The notes under the pieces were generated by a model, which saw only the letters and a list, made by a program, of their open reading frames with translations, was not told the DNA's origin and ran no database searches. From RGIG3178 sp964533965 (GTDB taxonomy: Bacteria > Bacillota > Clostridia > Christensenellales > QAND01), in the NCBI GenBank assembly GCA_964533965.1, contig CAZHNN010000035.1, positions 1-12,455 of the forward strand: a stretch of 12,455 bases of DNA. The letters run 5' to 3'. This document shows, in pieces, positions 6,220-12,455 of the stretch. A program made the position numbers and the translations under genes. Every line of letters starts with the position of its first letter. Position 1 is the stretch's first letter.

Positions 6220-8397
6220 TCACATCTTCTCCATCGCGGCATATTTGAGCATGATTCGCTTGATGCCCTTATTTCCAAAATCGATTTCCGCCACGGCAGA
6301 GTCGCCGCTTCCGTTCAATGAGCGCACTTCACCGCCACCGAAAGCCGGATGCCGTACCCTGTCTCCCGGCGAAAGTTCCAGAACCTTGGCGGGTATAAAC
6401 ACGGAAGGCTGCGGTTTGGGCGCAATGGTTGGGCGGACGGTATATGTTCTGGAAAATGACAGCTCTTCTGCGTCTCTTGCGCGCGCCAAATCGTCGCGCT
6501 GCACGCCTTCTTCGGGAAGTTCCGCCAAAAAGCGCGACGGTGGGTTGTGGTTCGTACTGCCGTATACCCCGCGCGAGAGCGCATAGGAAATATACAGACG
6601 GTCCATCGCCCGCGTAAATCCAACATAACACAATCGACGCTCTTCCTCAATCCCGCTTTCATCCCCAACGCTTCTCTGATGGGGGCAAAGCCCTTCCTCA
6701 AGGCCGACGAAGAATACGACCGGAAACTCCAGCCCCTTGGCGCTGTGCAGCGTCATCAGCGTAACGGCGTTCGCCTCTTCATCATAGCTGTCCACATCGG
6801 AGACAAGCGTCAGGCCGTTGAGGTAGTCCTCCAGCGTTTCCTCCGGATGCTGCTCAAAATAATCCTTGACGGCGTTGACGAACTCCATGACGTTCTCAAG
6901 CCGCCCCTGCGCTTCGATCGTTCCTTCCTGCTCGTATTGCGTCAGCAATCCCGAGGTTTCGATAACGGTACGGACATATATCTCGGGCATTAAAAGCTGC
7001 GATTGGGCCATCAACCGTATCATATCCTTTGCAAAATCCGAAAGCTTTTCGGATGTTCGCTTGGGCACCCCCACAGCCTTGGCATCGCAGAGGATCTCCC
7101 AGAGCGATTGTCCCATCTGGGCTGCTCCATCCTGCAGCTTTTCCACAGTGGTGTCGCCAATACCGCGCTTTGGTACGTTGATGATTCGCGTTAACGATAT
7201 GCTGTCATTCGGATTGAGCAAAAAGCGCAGATAGGCCAAAAGATCGCGTATCTCCTTGCGCTCGTAGAACTTCTGGCCGCCGACCATGCGGTACGGAATG
7301 CTATGCTGCCGCAGCGTTTCTTCCAGGATGCGGCTCTGGGCATTCGTGCGGTAGAGGATGGCGATGTTGCGCAGCGAATACTTGCGCAGCAGCGTATCGA
7401 TGGTGGATGTGACGAACACCGCCTCGTCGCGTTCGCTGGCGGATTTGTGCACGACGACGGGTTCGCCGCCATCCCGGCTTGTCCATAGATTCTTGCCCTT
7501 GCGCGCGCGGTTATGCGATATGACGGCGTTTGCGGTATCGAGGATGGGCTTGGTAGAGCGGTAGTTCTGCTCCAGCCGGATAACGGTGCAATTCGGAAAA
7601 TCCTTTTCAAAATCCAGAATGTTGCGTATGTCAGCGCCACGCCAGCCGTAGATACTCTGGTCGTCATCACCTACGACGCACAGGTTTTTGTGCATCGCAA
7701 GCATTTTGACGATGAGGTACTGTGCACGGTTGGTATCCTGGTACTCGTCGACATGGATGTAGCGGAACCTCTCGGCGTAACGCTTTAGCACATCGGGATG
7801 GTCTTCAAACAACCTGACGGTGTAGGTCAAAAGGTCGTCGAAGTCCATTGCATTGTTGTGTCGCAGTGCTTTGTCGTAGGAGGCGTACAGCTTGGCGCAG
7901 GTGCCGTAAAACAGGTCGTTGCCCGCCTCGGAGGCCATTTGCTGCGGCGTCAGCATGCGGTTTTTAGCGTCGGATATGACGCCAAGCACCGTGCGAGGTA
8001 AAAACTTCTTATCGTCCACGCCCTCGTTGCGCATGATCTGTTTCAAAAGCCGGCCTTGATCGTCTGTGTCATAAACTGTAAACGCATGCGTAAATCCGAT
8101 ATGTTCCGCTTCCCGCCTCAATATGCGCATGCACATGCTGTGGAATGTGCATATCCACATTTCATCCGCCTCGTTCCCCAGCAGCTTGTGGATACGCTCT
8201 TTCATCTCCTGCGCCGCCTTGTTGGTGAACGTGATGCACAGTACCTGCCACGCCGGCACGCCGGATGATACGATGAATGCCGCCCGATGCGTGAGCGTCC
8301 GCGTCTTTCCGCTGCCGGCGCCTGCCAATATCAACAATGGCCCTTGTGTATTTGTCACCGCTTGGCGCTGCACGGGATTCAGCGATCCTAACTCCAT
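6220..8397 (-). CDS. pcrA: ATP-dependent DNA helicase PcrA (UvrD/Rep family)
   Basis: 3'-5' superfamily 1A helicase used in nucleotide excision repair, plasmid replication and removal of transcription or RecA complexes. The 725 residues carry all motifs in order: Q motif (NPVQRQAV), Walker A AGAGSGKT (25-32), Ia TFTNKAAQEM, Walker B DEYQ (217-220), motif III GDDDQSIYGWRG (243-254), IV NYRST (278-282), V LHSAKGLEFP (550-559) and VI YVGFTRAMDR (591-600). The C-terminal GDRVRHPAFGGGEV segment (678-691) is the Tudor-like fold that binds RNA polymerase in Gram-positive PcrA. ATG at 8397 follows GAGGAGGA. The stop is one base before the ligA start, so the two are co-translated, as in many Bacillota. 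Length is typical. Confidence 0.97.
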   Translation of the reverse strand: MELGSLNPVQRQAVTNTQGPLLILAGAGSGKTRTLTHRAAFIVSSGVPAWQVLCITFTNKAAQEMKERIHKLLGNEADEMWICTFHSMCMRILRREAEHIGFTHAFTVYDTDDQGRLLKQIMRNEGVDDKKFLPRTVLGVISDAKNRMLTPQQMASEAGNDLFYGTCAKLYASYDKALRHNNAMDFDDLLTYTVRLFEDHPDVLKRYAERFRYIHVDEYQDTNRAQYLIVKMLAMHKNLCVVGDDDQSIYGWRGADIRNILDFEKDFPNCTVIRLEQNYRSTKPILDTANAVISHNRARKGKNLWTSRDGGEPVVVHKSASERDEAVFVTSTIDTLLRKYSLRNIAILYRTNAQSRILEETLRQHSIPYRMVGGQKFYERKEIRDLLAYLRFLLNPNDSISLTRIINVPKRGIGDTTVEKLQDGAAQMGQSLWEILCDAKAVGVPKRTSEKLSDFAKDMIRLMAQSQLLMPEIYVRTVIETSGLLTQYEQEGTIEAQGRLENVMEFVNAVKDYFEQHPEETLEDYLNGLTLVSDVDSYDEEANAVTLMTLHSAKGLEFPVVFFVGLEEGLCPHQRSVGDESGIEEERRLCYVGFTRAMDRLYISYALSRGVYGSTNHNPPSRFLAELPEEGVQRDDLARARDAEELSFSRTYTVRPTIAPKPQPSVFIPAKVLELSPGDRVRHPAFGGGEVRSLNGSGDSAVAEIDFGNKGIKRIMLKYAAMEKM

Positions 8398-8441
8398 ATT
8401 TCCTCCTCAGAGATTCTAATCAAAGCTTCCATAGAGTAAAT

Positions 8442-8475
8442 AAAAGCGGCATTGCGCTTATACAATGCGGCTTTT
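8442..8475 (-). terminator. 13-base inverted repeat before pcrA (terminator or operator)
   Basis: AAAAGCGGCATTG (8442-8454) pairs with CAATGCGGCTTTT (8463-8475) at 12 of 13 positions around an 8-base loop. A residues on one side and T residues on the other make it look like a bidirectional intrinsic terminator; on the minus strand it runs into TTTTATTT. However, the loop holds a TATAAG that fits a -10 box for pcrA, so the palindrome could instead be an operator. Both readings are open. Confidence 0.5.
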
Positions 8476-8486
8476 CAGTTTGTCAT
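8457..8486 (-). promoter_or_regulatory. Candidate promoter for pcrA-ligA operon
   Basis: On the minus strand ATGACA (8486-8481, five of six matches to TTGACA) and TATAAG (8462-8457, five of six to TATAAT) are 18 bases apart. Transcription would start near 8450, leaving a leader of about 50 bases before the pcrA ATG. The -10 box falls in the loop of the 8442-8475 palindrome, and the element shared with the yerC promoter lies directly upstream. Confidence 0.5.
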
Positions 8487-8509
8487 AAGTGCTTAATTCC
8501 CTTTGCATA
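8487..8509 (-). promoter_or_regulatory. 23-base upstream element, pcrA copy
   Basis: Matches 9106-9128 at 20 of 23 positions. Read on the plus strand the common core is AAGTGCT, one variable base, AATT, two variable bases, then CTTTGCATA. It lies immediately upstream of the candidate -35 box of pcrA. TTTGT follows toward the promoter in both copies. It may be a binding site for a shared regulator or a degenerate repeat. Confidence 0.55.
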
Positions 8510-8592
8510 AATTTCATGCTAAACGAAACAAAGATCTATCGCCTTAAGCCAATTAGGTGGTTTTATTTTATTCATCCAATCCCATGTCGGCT

Positions 8593-8642
8593 AAATCCGG
8601 CGATTCCCGTCAAAACGAAGTTTTGACTTACGCGGCGGATTT
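8593..8642. repeat. Nested palindromic element, copy 1
   Basis: A perfect 8-base-pair stem GTCAAAAC / GTTTTGAC (8609-8616 and 8620-8627, loop GAA) sits inside an outer near-perfect 10-base inverted repeat (AAATCCGGCG at 8593-8602 against 8633-8642, one mismatch). Neither side has the T run of an intrinsic terminator in the minus direction. It resembles the hairpin at 8670-8695, including the preceding TTCCC. Confidence 0.6.
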
Positions 8643-8669
8643 GCATCAATATTCGCGAAACCGTCTTTC

Positions 8670-8695
8670 CCGTCAAAAAACGGAGTTTTTGACGG
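8670..8695. repeat. Palindromic element, copy 2
   Basis: CCGTCAAAAA (8670-8679) and TTTTTGACGG (8686-8695) form a perfect 10-base-pair stem around ACGGAG. Both this and the 8609-8627 hairpin read TTCCCGTCAAAA then a short loop and TTTTGAC, so they look like diverged copies of one unit about 60 bases apart. It may end yerC transcription weakly, but no T tract follows on the minus strand. Confidence 0.6.
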
Positions 8696-8722
8696 ACTGC
8701 AAAAACCGACGCCTTTGCACGT

Positions 8723-8737
8723 CTGCGCCCAGCGCAG
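8723..8737 (-). repeat. GC-rich 6-base-pair hairpin just after yerC
   Basis: CTGCGC (8723-8728) and GCGCAG (8732-8737) pair perfectly across a 3-base loop, 12 bases after the yerC stop. On the minus strand a run of five T occurs only about 17 bases further on, so it could contribute to a weak terminator but is not a standard one. Confidence 0.4.
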
Positions 8738-8749
8738 CCAGCATACCTG

Positions 8750-9040
8750 CTATTTTAGACGCTCCAGTATCATATCATATCCGCCGGTACCATACACGAC
8801 GCAGCGGTTCACACGGCTGATGGTGGCAGTGGAAGCTCCCGTCATCTTACTGATCTCCTGATAGGTGATCTTTTCGCGCAACAGCTTGGCAACCTGCAGC
8901 CTTTGGCTCAACGCCTGAAGTTCCGCGATGGTGCAGATGTCATCAAAAAACGCGTAGCATTCATCCCTGTTACGGAGTTGAAGGATCGCGTCATATAGAA
9001 AATCGATATCTTTACCGTATTTTGGCGAGCGGTCTGACAT
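8750..9040 (-). CDS. yerC: YerC/YecD family TrpR-related DNA-binding protein
   Basis: Small helical DNA-binding protein of the Trp-repressor superfamily (YerC/YecD group). The 96 residues contain DIDFLYDAILQL, the acidic DDICT segment with ELQALSQRLQVAKLL, and a helix-turn-helix at about 58-80 (ITYQEISKMTGASTATISRV) much like TrpR. Ligand and targets of this group are largely unknown, so tryptophan control should not be assumed. The start is ATG at 9040, with GGAGGAGGG 6 bases upstream; seven more codons open upstream overlap that site. It has its own promoter (9106-9079). In Bacillus subtilis yerC also lies close upstream of pcrA-ligA, which supports the assignment. Confidence 0.9.
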   Translation of the reverse strand: MSDRSPKYGKDIDFLYDAILQLRNRDECYAFFDDICTIAELQALSQRLQVAKLLREKITYQEISKMTGASTATISRVNRCVVYGTGGYDMILERLK

Positions 9041-9078
9041 GCCTGTCCCTCCTCCATCCATCCAAAAAATCCAAAATC

Positions 9079-9106
9079 AGTATACCATAGCACATTCATT
9101 TGTTAA
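9079..9106 (-). promoter_or_regulatory. Candidate promoter for yerC, overlapped by an inverted repeat
   Basis: On the minus strand TTAACA (9106-9101) and TATACT (9084-9079) are 16 bases apart, five of six matches each to the sigma-A consensus boxes. The start would be near 9072, giving a leader of about 30 bases. A perfect 6-base inverted repeat, TAGCAC (9088-9093) and GTGCTA (9108-9113), brackets the -35 and most of the spacer, as an operator would. Confidence 0.6.
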
Positions 9107-9128
9107 AGTGCTAAATTGGCTTTGCATA
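9106..9128 (-). promoter_or_regulatory. 23-base upstream element, yerC copy
   Basis: Matches 8487-8509 at 20 of 23 positions and occupies the same place relative to its promoter, touching the -35 box. The half-site GTGCTA of the yerC inverted repeat is part of it. Both copies are followed, after two or three bases, by ACAAA on the minus strand. Confidence 0.55.
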
Positions 9129-9181
9129 GGATGGGAGATCACAGGATGAAAGCTTTATATGAACGAGCATGTAGACAAACA

Positions 9182-9799
9182 TCACAACTGGCCGACGCGC
9201 TCCAGGCCGGACACCGATACCTCATACGCCATTTTGTCCAAAACCGATCCGTCTGCCTGCCTTTTTTGGTATTCCCGCGACTGAAACCGGCCTAGAACGC
9301 GCACGCAATCCCCTACCTTGAGCATGCGGGCAAAGCGAGCCGTCCGTCCCCAAACGATGGCCGGGATGTAATCGCTCTTGCCGTACGAACGGTTTACAGC
9401 CAGTAGAAGATCGGTGATTTCACGCATGAACGGCGTCGTGCGATAGATGGGTTCCTTGCAGACATGACCCAGCAGTTGTACGCGGTTTGTGGAGGGTAAA
9501 GAGGATTCCTCCTTTTGCAGTTGCCTGGCAAACACGGTCAAAATCAGGTGGTTTGAACCGTCGATGTTCTTGTTGTAACTTCGCAGCTGACCGACAATTT
9601 TCACCGATGCGCCTTTTGAAATGGAACGGCTCAACAGCCGCTCGCTCGCTGTGACCGGCAACAGATCGGAGAATTCGGACAACCGTTGCACTTTAAGCAA
9701 AAACGTATAGAAGTTCTCCCCGTACAAACGATGGGAAAACGTTGGCACGCCTGTGATCACACCGTAGAGCTGTACGGTGTTGTCCTGGCCTTGTTCCAC
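9182..9799 (-). CDS. Single-stranded DNA-binding (SSB-like) protein with two OB folds
   Basis: The 205-residue product contains two OB-fold segments of the SSB type. The first (about 8-98) begins NTVQLYGVITGVP and includes GASVKIVGQLRSY and HLILTVFARQL. The second (about 105-203) begins NRVQLLGHVCKEPIYR and has the SSB-like DLLLAVNRSYGKSDYIPAIVWGR, KVGDCVRVLGRFQSREY and YEVSVSGLE. It should bind single-stranded DNA in replication or repair. Unlike the housekeeping SSB it ends ERVGQL and has no disordered acidic tail for partner proteins, so it is probably an accessory SSB. The start is GTG at 9799 with AGAGGGGGA about 8 bases upstream; the 25 open codons upstream run through a hairpin and have no ribosome binding site. 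It stands alone between the topoisomerase terminator and yerC. Confidence 0.82.
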   Translation of the reverse strand: MEQGQDNTVQLYGVITGVPTFSHRLYGENFYTFLLKVQRLSEFSDLLPVTASERLLSRSISKGASVKIVGQLRSYNKNIDGSNHLILTVFARQLQKEESSLPSTNRVQLLGHVCKEPIYRTTPFMREITDLLLAVNRSYGKSDYIPAIVWGRTARFARMLKVGDCVRVLGRFQSREYQKRQADGSVLDKMAYEVSVSGLERVGQL

Positions 9800-9819
9800 G
9801 AATAATCCCCCTCTAACAA

Positions 9820-9847
9820 TAAAGAAGGACGCAACGGCGCCGTCCCT
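9820..9847 (-). terminator. Hairpin with T-rich tail in the SSB-like gene leader (possible attenuator)
   Basis: On the minus strand AGGGACG (9847-9841) pairs with CGTCCTT (9831-9825) at six of seven positions and is followed by CTTTATT; the perfect palindrome ACGGCGCCGT (9834-9843) overlaps it. It lies about 20 bases upstream of the GTG start and just before the ribosome binding site. A second terminator this soon after the topoisomerase terminator would be redundant, so an attenuator is possible. Confidence 0.45.
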
Positions 9848-9949
9848 AAGCCCTTGTTTGAGTGTATGCGTCAAAGCGGGTATTCATGCGTATAAGCGAG
9901 ATTGTTTCAATGTTTCATCGAAGATTTCACAAAACAAAAGATGGCTACT

Positions 9950-9979
9950 AAAAAGGAGGGACGCAGTTTGCACCCCTCC
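9950..9979 (-). terminator. Intrinsic terminator of the topoisomerase gene
   Basis: On the minus strand GGAGGG (9979-9974) pairs with CCCTCC (9960-9955), with an inner GCA/TGC pairing, and the stem runs straight into TTTTT (9954-9950). It lies about 30 bases past the topoisomerase stop codon. This is the clearest intrinsic terminator in the window. Confidence 0.85.
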
Positions 9980-10010
9980 GAATGGTTCGCTAAAAAATTA
10001 AGTGTTCGTA

Positions 10011-12437
10011 TTAATTGACCACAAATGACGGCAGCACGGAAGTCACCACATCGTCAAAAAGCGCCATCACGGCGGGTATGCCCTTGCCTCTTACGGTCTC
10101 AAGAGGAATATCCAGCACCGGCAACGGCGTCACCTGCCCGTGCGCCTGCGTGATGGAAAGGATATCCTGGCGGGAAACGATCAGCGCCGCTGCCAGCGTT
10201 TCCCCGCATTGGCTGTTCTTGCCCAGCGCAAACAGCTTTACGCCCTTGCCGCCGCGGTTTTGCGGTGCGACCTCACCAGTGGGCATCCGCTTGGCATAGC
10301 CGCGCTCGGTCAGAAGTACGAGATCCCCGCCGTCAAAATCCTGCGTAGCAAGGATGATTGCATCTTCTTTATCCAGCGTCATCGCCTTTACGCCCGATGC
10401 GGTACGTCCCTGGGCCGGTATGGAAGAAACTTCGAAGCGAATGCCAAACCCGCTGCGGTTGATCAGCAGTATATCCTTATTAGCATCCAGCGACAATACG
10501 CTTGTCACCTTATCGCTACCTTTCAGGCCGCAGGCGGCAAGTTTGCCGCGGCGATCCGAATACTCCGAAATCGCCGTGCGCTTTACCATGCCCTGCTGCG
10601 TTACGAACAGCAGGTCTGCGTCCGTTGTCTGTGCCAAAAGGCCAACGATGTTTTCCTTTTTCTCCAACCCCGAGAGGATGCCGTAAACGCTTGTGCCGCG
10701 TTCCCTGAGCTTGCATTCCGTTACCTCTTCGGCTGTGATGGTGAACACGTTGCCAAGATCGGTAAAGAAGCGCAGCTTGTCCTGGGTGGTACAGCGGATG
10801 CTCACGCGGACGTTATCCGAGCCTTCCCCGTTGCCTTTGCCGTTTGCACGTGCAGAGATTCGCTTGACATACCCGCTCTGCGTGAACAGGATGTCACAGG
10901 GTTCGCTCGGTTTTTCCATCTGCACTTCCACCGCCTGCGGCTGGTCGAGTTCCATCAAAACGCAGCGGCGCGGGACCGTGTATTTCTTGGCGATCTCCTT
11001 GAGCTCGTTTACGATGACGGAAATGAGCCTCTTCTCGCTGGCAAGGATGCTGCGAAGCTCCTCCAACAGCGCTGTGACTTCTTTGTATTCTTTCTCGAGC
11101 TCCAACCGCTCCAATGCCGTCAGACGCCTAAGGCGCATGTCCAGTATCGCCTGCGCCTGTTCTCCGGTCAGCTTGAAGCGCTCCATCAGGTTATCACGCG
11201 CTTGCCTGGCATCCTTGCTGGCACGTATGATTCGGATCACCTCGTCAAGGTTGTCCACCGCGATCAGCAGCCCCTGCAGGATATGTTCGCGCTTTTCCGC
11301 TTCTTCGAGCTCGTATTGGGTCCGAGCACGAACGACCTGCTTTTGAAAATCGGCGTAGATGCGGATGATGTCCAATAGCCCAAGCTGCTGCGGGCGTCCT
11401 TCGGCAATGGCCATTATGTTGACGCCAAACGTCACTTCAAGATCCGTATACCTGAACAGCGTTTGCAGCACGGCTTCGGCGTCCGTCCCCTTTTTCACCT
11501 CAACGACGGCGCGCATGCCGTTTCTGTCGGATTCGTCGCGTATATCGGCAATGGACGAAAGGATGCCCTTCTTCTCCTCGCAAACCTTCAGGATGCGTTC
11601 CAAAAGGCTTGCCTTGTTCACCTGATAGGGCAATTCATGGATTACGATGAGCTGCTTTCCGCTCTTGTCCTTTTCAATGGATGTCTTCGCGCGAATGCGT
11701 ATACGACCGCGCCCCGTTTCGTATGCCTTATAGAGCTCTTCGCCCGCGGTGCAGAACCCGCCGGTCGGAAAGTCCGGTCCCGGGATGTGCTGCATCATCT
11801 CCGGCAGCGAGACGTCGGGCTTCTGATAATAGGCGATGACTCCCTTGATAACTTCGCCGAGGTTGTGCGGCGGGATGTTCGTGGCAAGTCCCACGGCGAT
11901 GCCTGAAGCGCCGTTGACCAATATGTTTGGGAAACGGCTGGGCAGTATCTTGGGTTCCTTGAGCGTATCGTCAAAGTTCAGTGTGAACGGGACGGTATCC
12001 TTGTCAAGATCACGGAGCATCTCGGTAGCCAAAGGTGTCAGTCTGGCTTCGGTATAGCGCATTGCGGCAGCAGAATCGCCGTCCACACTTCCGAAATTGC
12101 CATGCCCGTCCACCAAAATCGCCGACATGTTAAAATTCTGCGCCATCCGCACCATTGCCTCGTACACAGCGGAGTCGCCGTGTGGATGGTATTTGCCCAT
12201 GGTATCGCCGACGATACGGGCGGATTTGCGGTGCGGCTTGTCCGGCCACAGCGAAAGTTCCATCATGGTGTACAGGATGCGCCGCTGCACCGGTTTCAAG
12301 CCATCCTCCACCCTTGGGAGCGCCCGCTCCATGATGACGTGTTCGGCATAGGGCAGCATGGAGGTGTGCATCACCTGTTCGAGCGGCTGAATCAGCGTAT
12401 GCCCGCCGCTCGTGGGTTTTACGGTCTTAGTCGCCAA
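10011..12437 (-). CDS. Type IIA DNA topoisomerase subunit A (gyrase GyrA / topoisomerase IV ParC family)
   Basis: Breakage-reunion subunit of gyrase or topoisomerase IV; partners with a GyrB/ParE ATPase to change DNA topology. The 808 residues include ALPRVEDGLKPVQRRILY (39-56), the quinolone region GKYHPHGDSAVYEAM (81-95) with Ser89 and Glu93, and AAAMRYTEARL with active-site Tyr128. A coiled-coil and tower region precede a six-bladed beta-pinwheel C-terminal domain from about residue 500. The best GyrA-box-like motif, QNRGGKG, is at 726-732 in a late blade; the first blade has only a degenerate SDRRGKL. GyrA and ParC cannot be told apart safely, so no symbol is given. The start is TTG at 12437 with GGAGGAG 6 bases upstream; TTG at 12452 overlaps that site. 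The partner gene is probably just beyond the right edge. Confidence 0.95.
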   Translation of the reverse strand: MATKTVKPTSGGHTLIQPLEQVMHTSMLPYAEHVIMERALPRVEDGLKPVQRRILYTMMELSLWPDKPHRKSARIVGDTMGKYHPHGDSAVYEAMVRMAQNFNMSAILVDGHGNFGSVDGDSAAAMRYTEARLTPLATEMLRDLDKDTVPFTLNFDDTLKEPKILPSRFPNILVNGASGIAVGLATNIPPHNLGEVIKGVIAYYQKPDVSLPEMMQHIPGPDFPTGGFCTAGEELYKAYETGRGRIRIRAKTSIEKDKSGKQLIVIHELPYQVNKASLLERILKVCEEKKGILSSIADIRDESDRNGMRAVVEVKKGTDAEAVLQTLFRYTDLEVTFGVNIMAIAEGRPQQLGLLDIIRIYADFQKQVVRARTQYELEEAEKREHILQGLLIAVDNLDEVIRIIRASKDARQARDNLMERFKLTGEQAQAILDMRLRRLTALERLELEKEYKEVTALLEELRSILASEKRLISVIVNELKEIAKKYTVPRRCVLMELDQPQAVEVQMEKPSEPCDILFTQSGYVKRISARANGKGNGEGSDNVRVSIRCTTQDKLRFFTDLGNVFTITAEEVTECKLRERGTSVYGILSGLEKKENIVGLLAQTTDADLLFVTQQGMVKRTAISEYSDRRGKLAACGLKGSDKVTSVLSLDANKDILLINRSGFGIRFEVSSIPAQGRTASGVKAMTLDKEDAIILATQDFDGGDLVLLTERGYAKRMPTGEVAPQNRGGKGVKLFALGKNSQCGETLAAALIVSRQDILSITQAHGQVTPLPVLDIPLETVRGKGIPAVMALFDDVVTSVLPSFVVN

Positions 12438-12455
12438 ACTGCTCTCCTCCAAACT

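Larger units (their letters stand above)
8398..8749. other. 352-base non-coding region between yerC and pcrA
   Basis: I see no protein-coding gene on either strand. In the minus direction from the yerC stop it holds a 6-base-pair hairpin (8737-8723), two related GTCAAAA-type hairpins (8695-8670 and 8642-8593), an A/T-rich stretch (about 8580-8510), the 23-base element shared with the yerC promoter (8509-8487), a promoter-like pair within a near-perfect palindrome (8486-8442), and the pcrA ribosome binding site. The density of inverted repeats suggests terminators plus small repeat elements. Confidence 0.7.

Noticed and set aside
8398..8749. A CRISPR array or tRNA in the hairpin-rich gap
   Set aside because: The repeats are only two, diverged and self-complementary with no regular spacers, and no cloverleaf or T-arm motif is present.
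8557..8820. An 87-codon plus-strand open frame across the yerC-pcrA gap
   Set aside because: It runs through both palindromic repeats and into the end of yerC on the opposite strand, and has no ribosome binding site or recognisable motif.
9147..9293. A 48-codon plus-strand frame beginning near the yerC-SSB gap
   Set aside because: Most of it is antisense to the end of the SSB-like gene and it resembles no known protein.
10140..11378. A 412-codon open frame on the plus strand opposite the topoisomerase gene
   Set aside because: It lies wholly antisense to a clearly conserved gene, shows no recognisable domain and has composition typical of a mirrored coding frame.

Overview
The window looks like a core-genome stretch of a Gram-positive bacterium of the Clostridia. 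The signs are strong GGAGG-type ribosome binding sites, frequent TTG/GTG starts, sigma-A-like promoters, roughly balanced base composition and Bacillota gene order. Every gene I can support lies on the minus strand, so the text runs from high to low coordinates. A 10-N run inside ligA suggests a scaffolded draft assembly, possibly metagenomic. The genus cannot be named from the sequence.

Layout in the direction of transcription. (1) 12437-10011: subunit A of a type IIA DNA topoisomerase (GyrA/ParC family), closed by a clear intrinsic terminator at 9979-9950. (2) 9799-9182: a two-OB-fold SSB-like protein behind a leader hairpin. (3) 9040-8750: a TrpR-like YerC-family regulator with its own promoter. 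(4) 8749-8398: a 352-base non-coding stretch with several perfect or near-perfect hairpins and a promoter set in a palindrome. (5) 8397-3274: pcrA, ligA and an AIR-synthase/HypE-like gene, packed with 1-base gaps or overlaps as one operon. (6) 3273-3016: a leader with a near-consensus promoter. (7) 3015-1: yicC, remA, gmk, rpoZ and coaBC (cut by the window edge), the conserved Bacillota order, with stop/start overlaps from remA onward.

The genes serve DNA topology, repair and replication (topoisomerase, SSB-like, PcrA, LigA), RNA metabolism and transcription (YicC, RNA polymerase omega), nucleotide and cofactor synthesis (Gmk, CoaBC) and regulation (YerC, RemA). The neighbourhood of yerC, pcrA and ligA recalls the yerC-pcrB-pcrA-ligA order of Bacillus subtilis; pcrB is absent here.

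I found no defence system, mobile-element gene, CRISPR array, RNA gene or new multi-gene system. The unexplained signals are non-coding: a 23-base element (20 of 23 identical) just upstream of the yerC and pcrA promoters; a 77-base intergenic segment before remA bounded by a perfect 14-base inverted repeat with a competing hairpin; paired GTCAAAA-type hairpins between yerC and pcrA; and a hairpin before the SSB-like start. Among the proteins, CoaBC has Glu where the decarboxylase flap normally carries Cys, the HypE-like protein lacks the HypE C-terminal Cys, and the SSB-like protein has two OB folds and no acidic tail.
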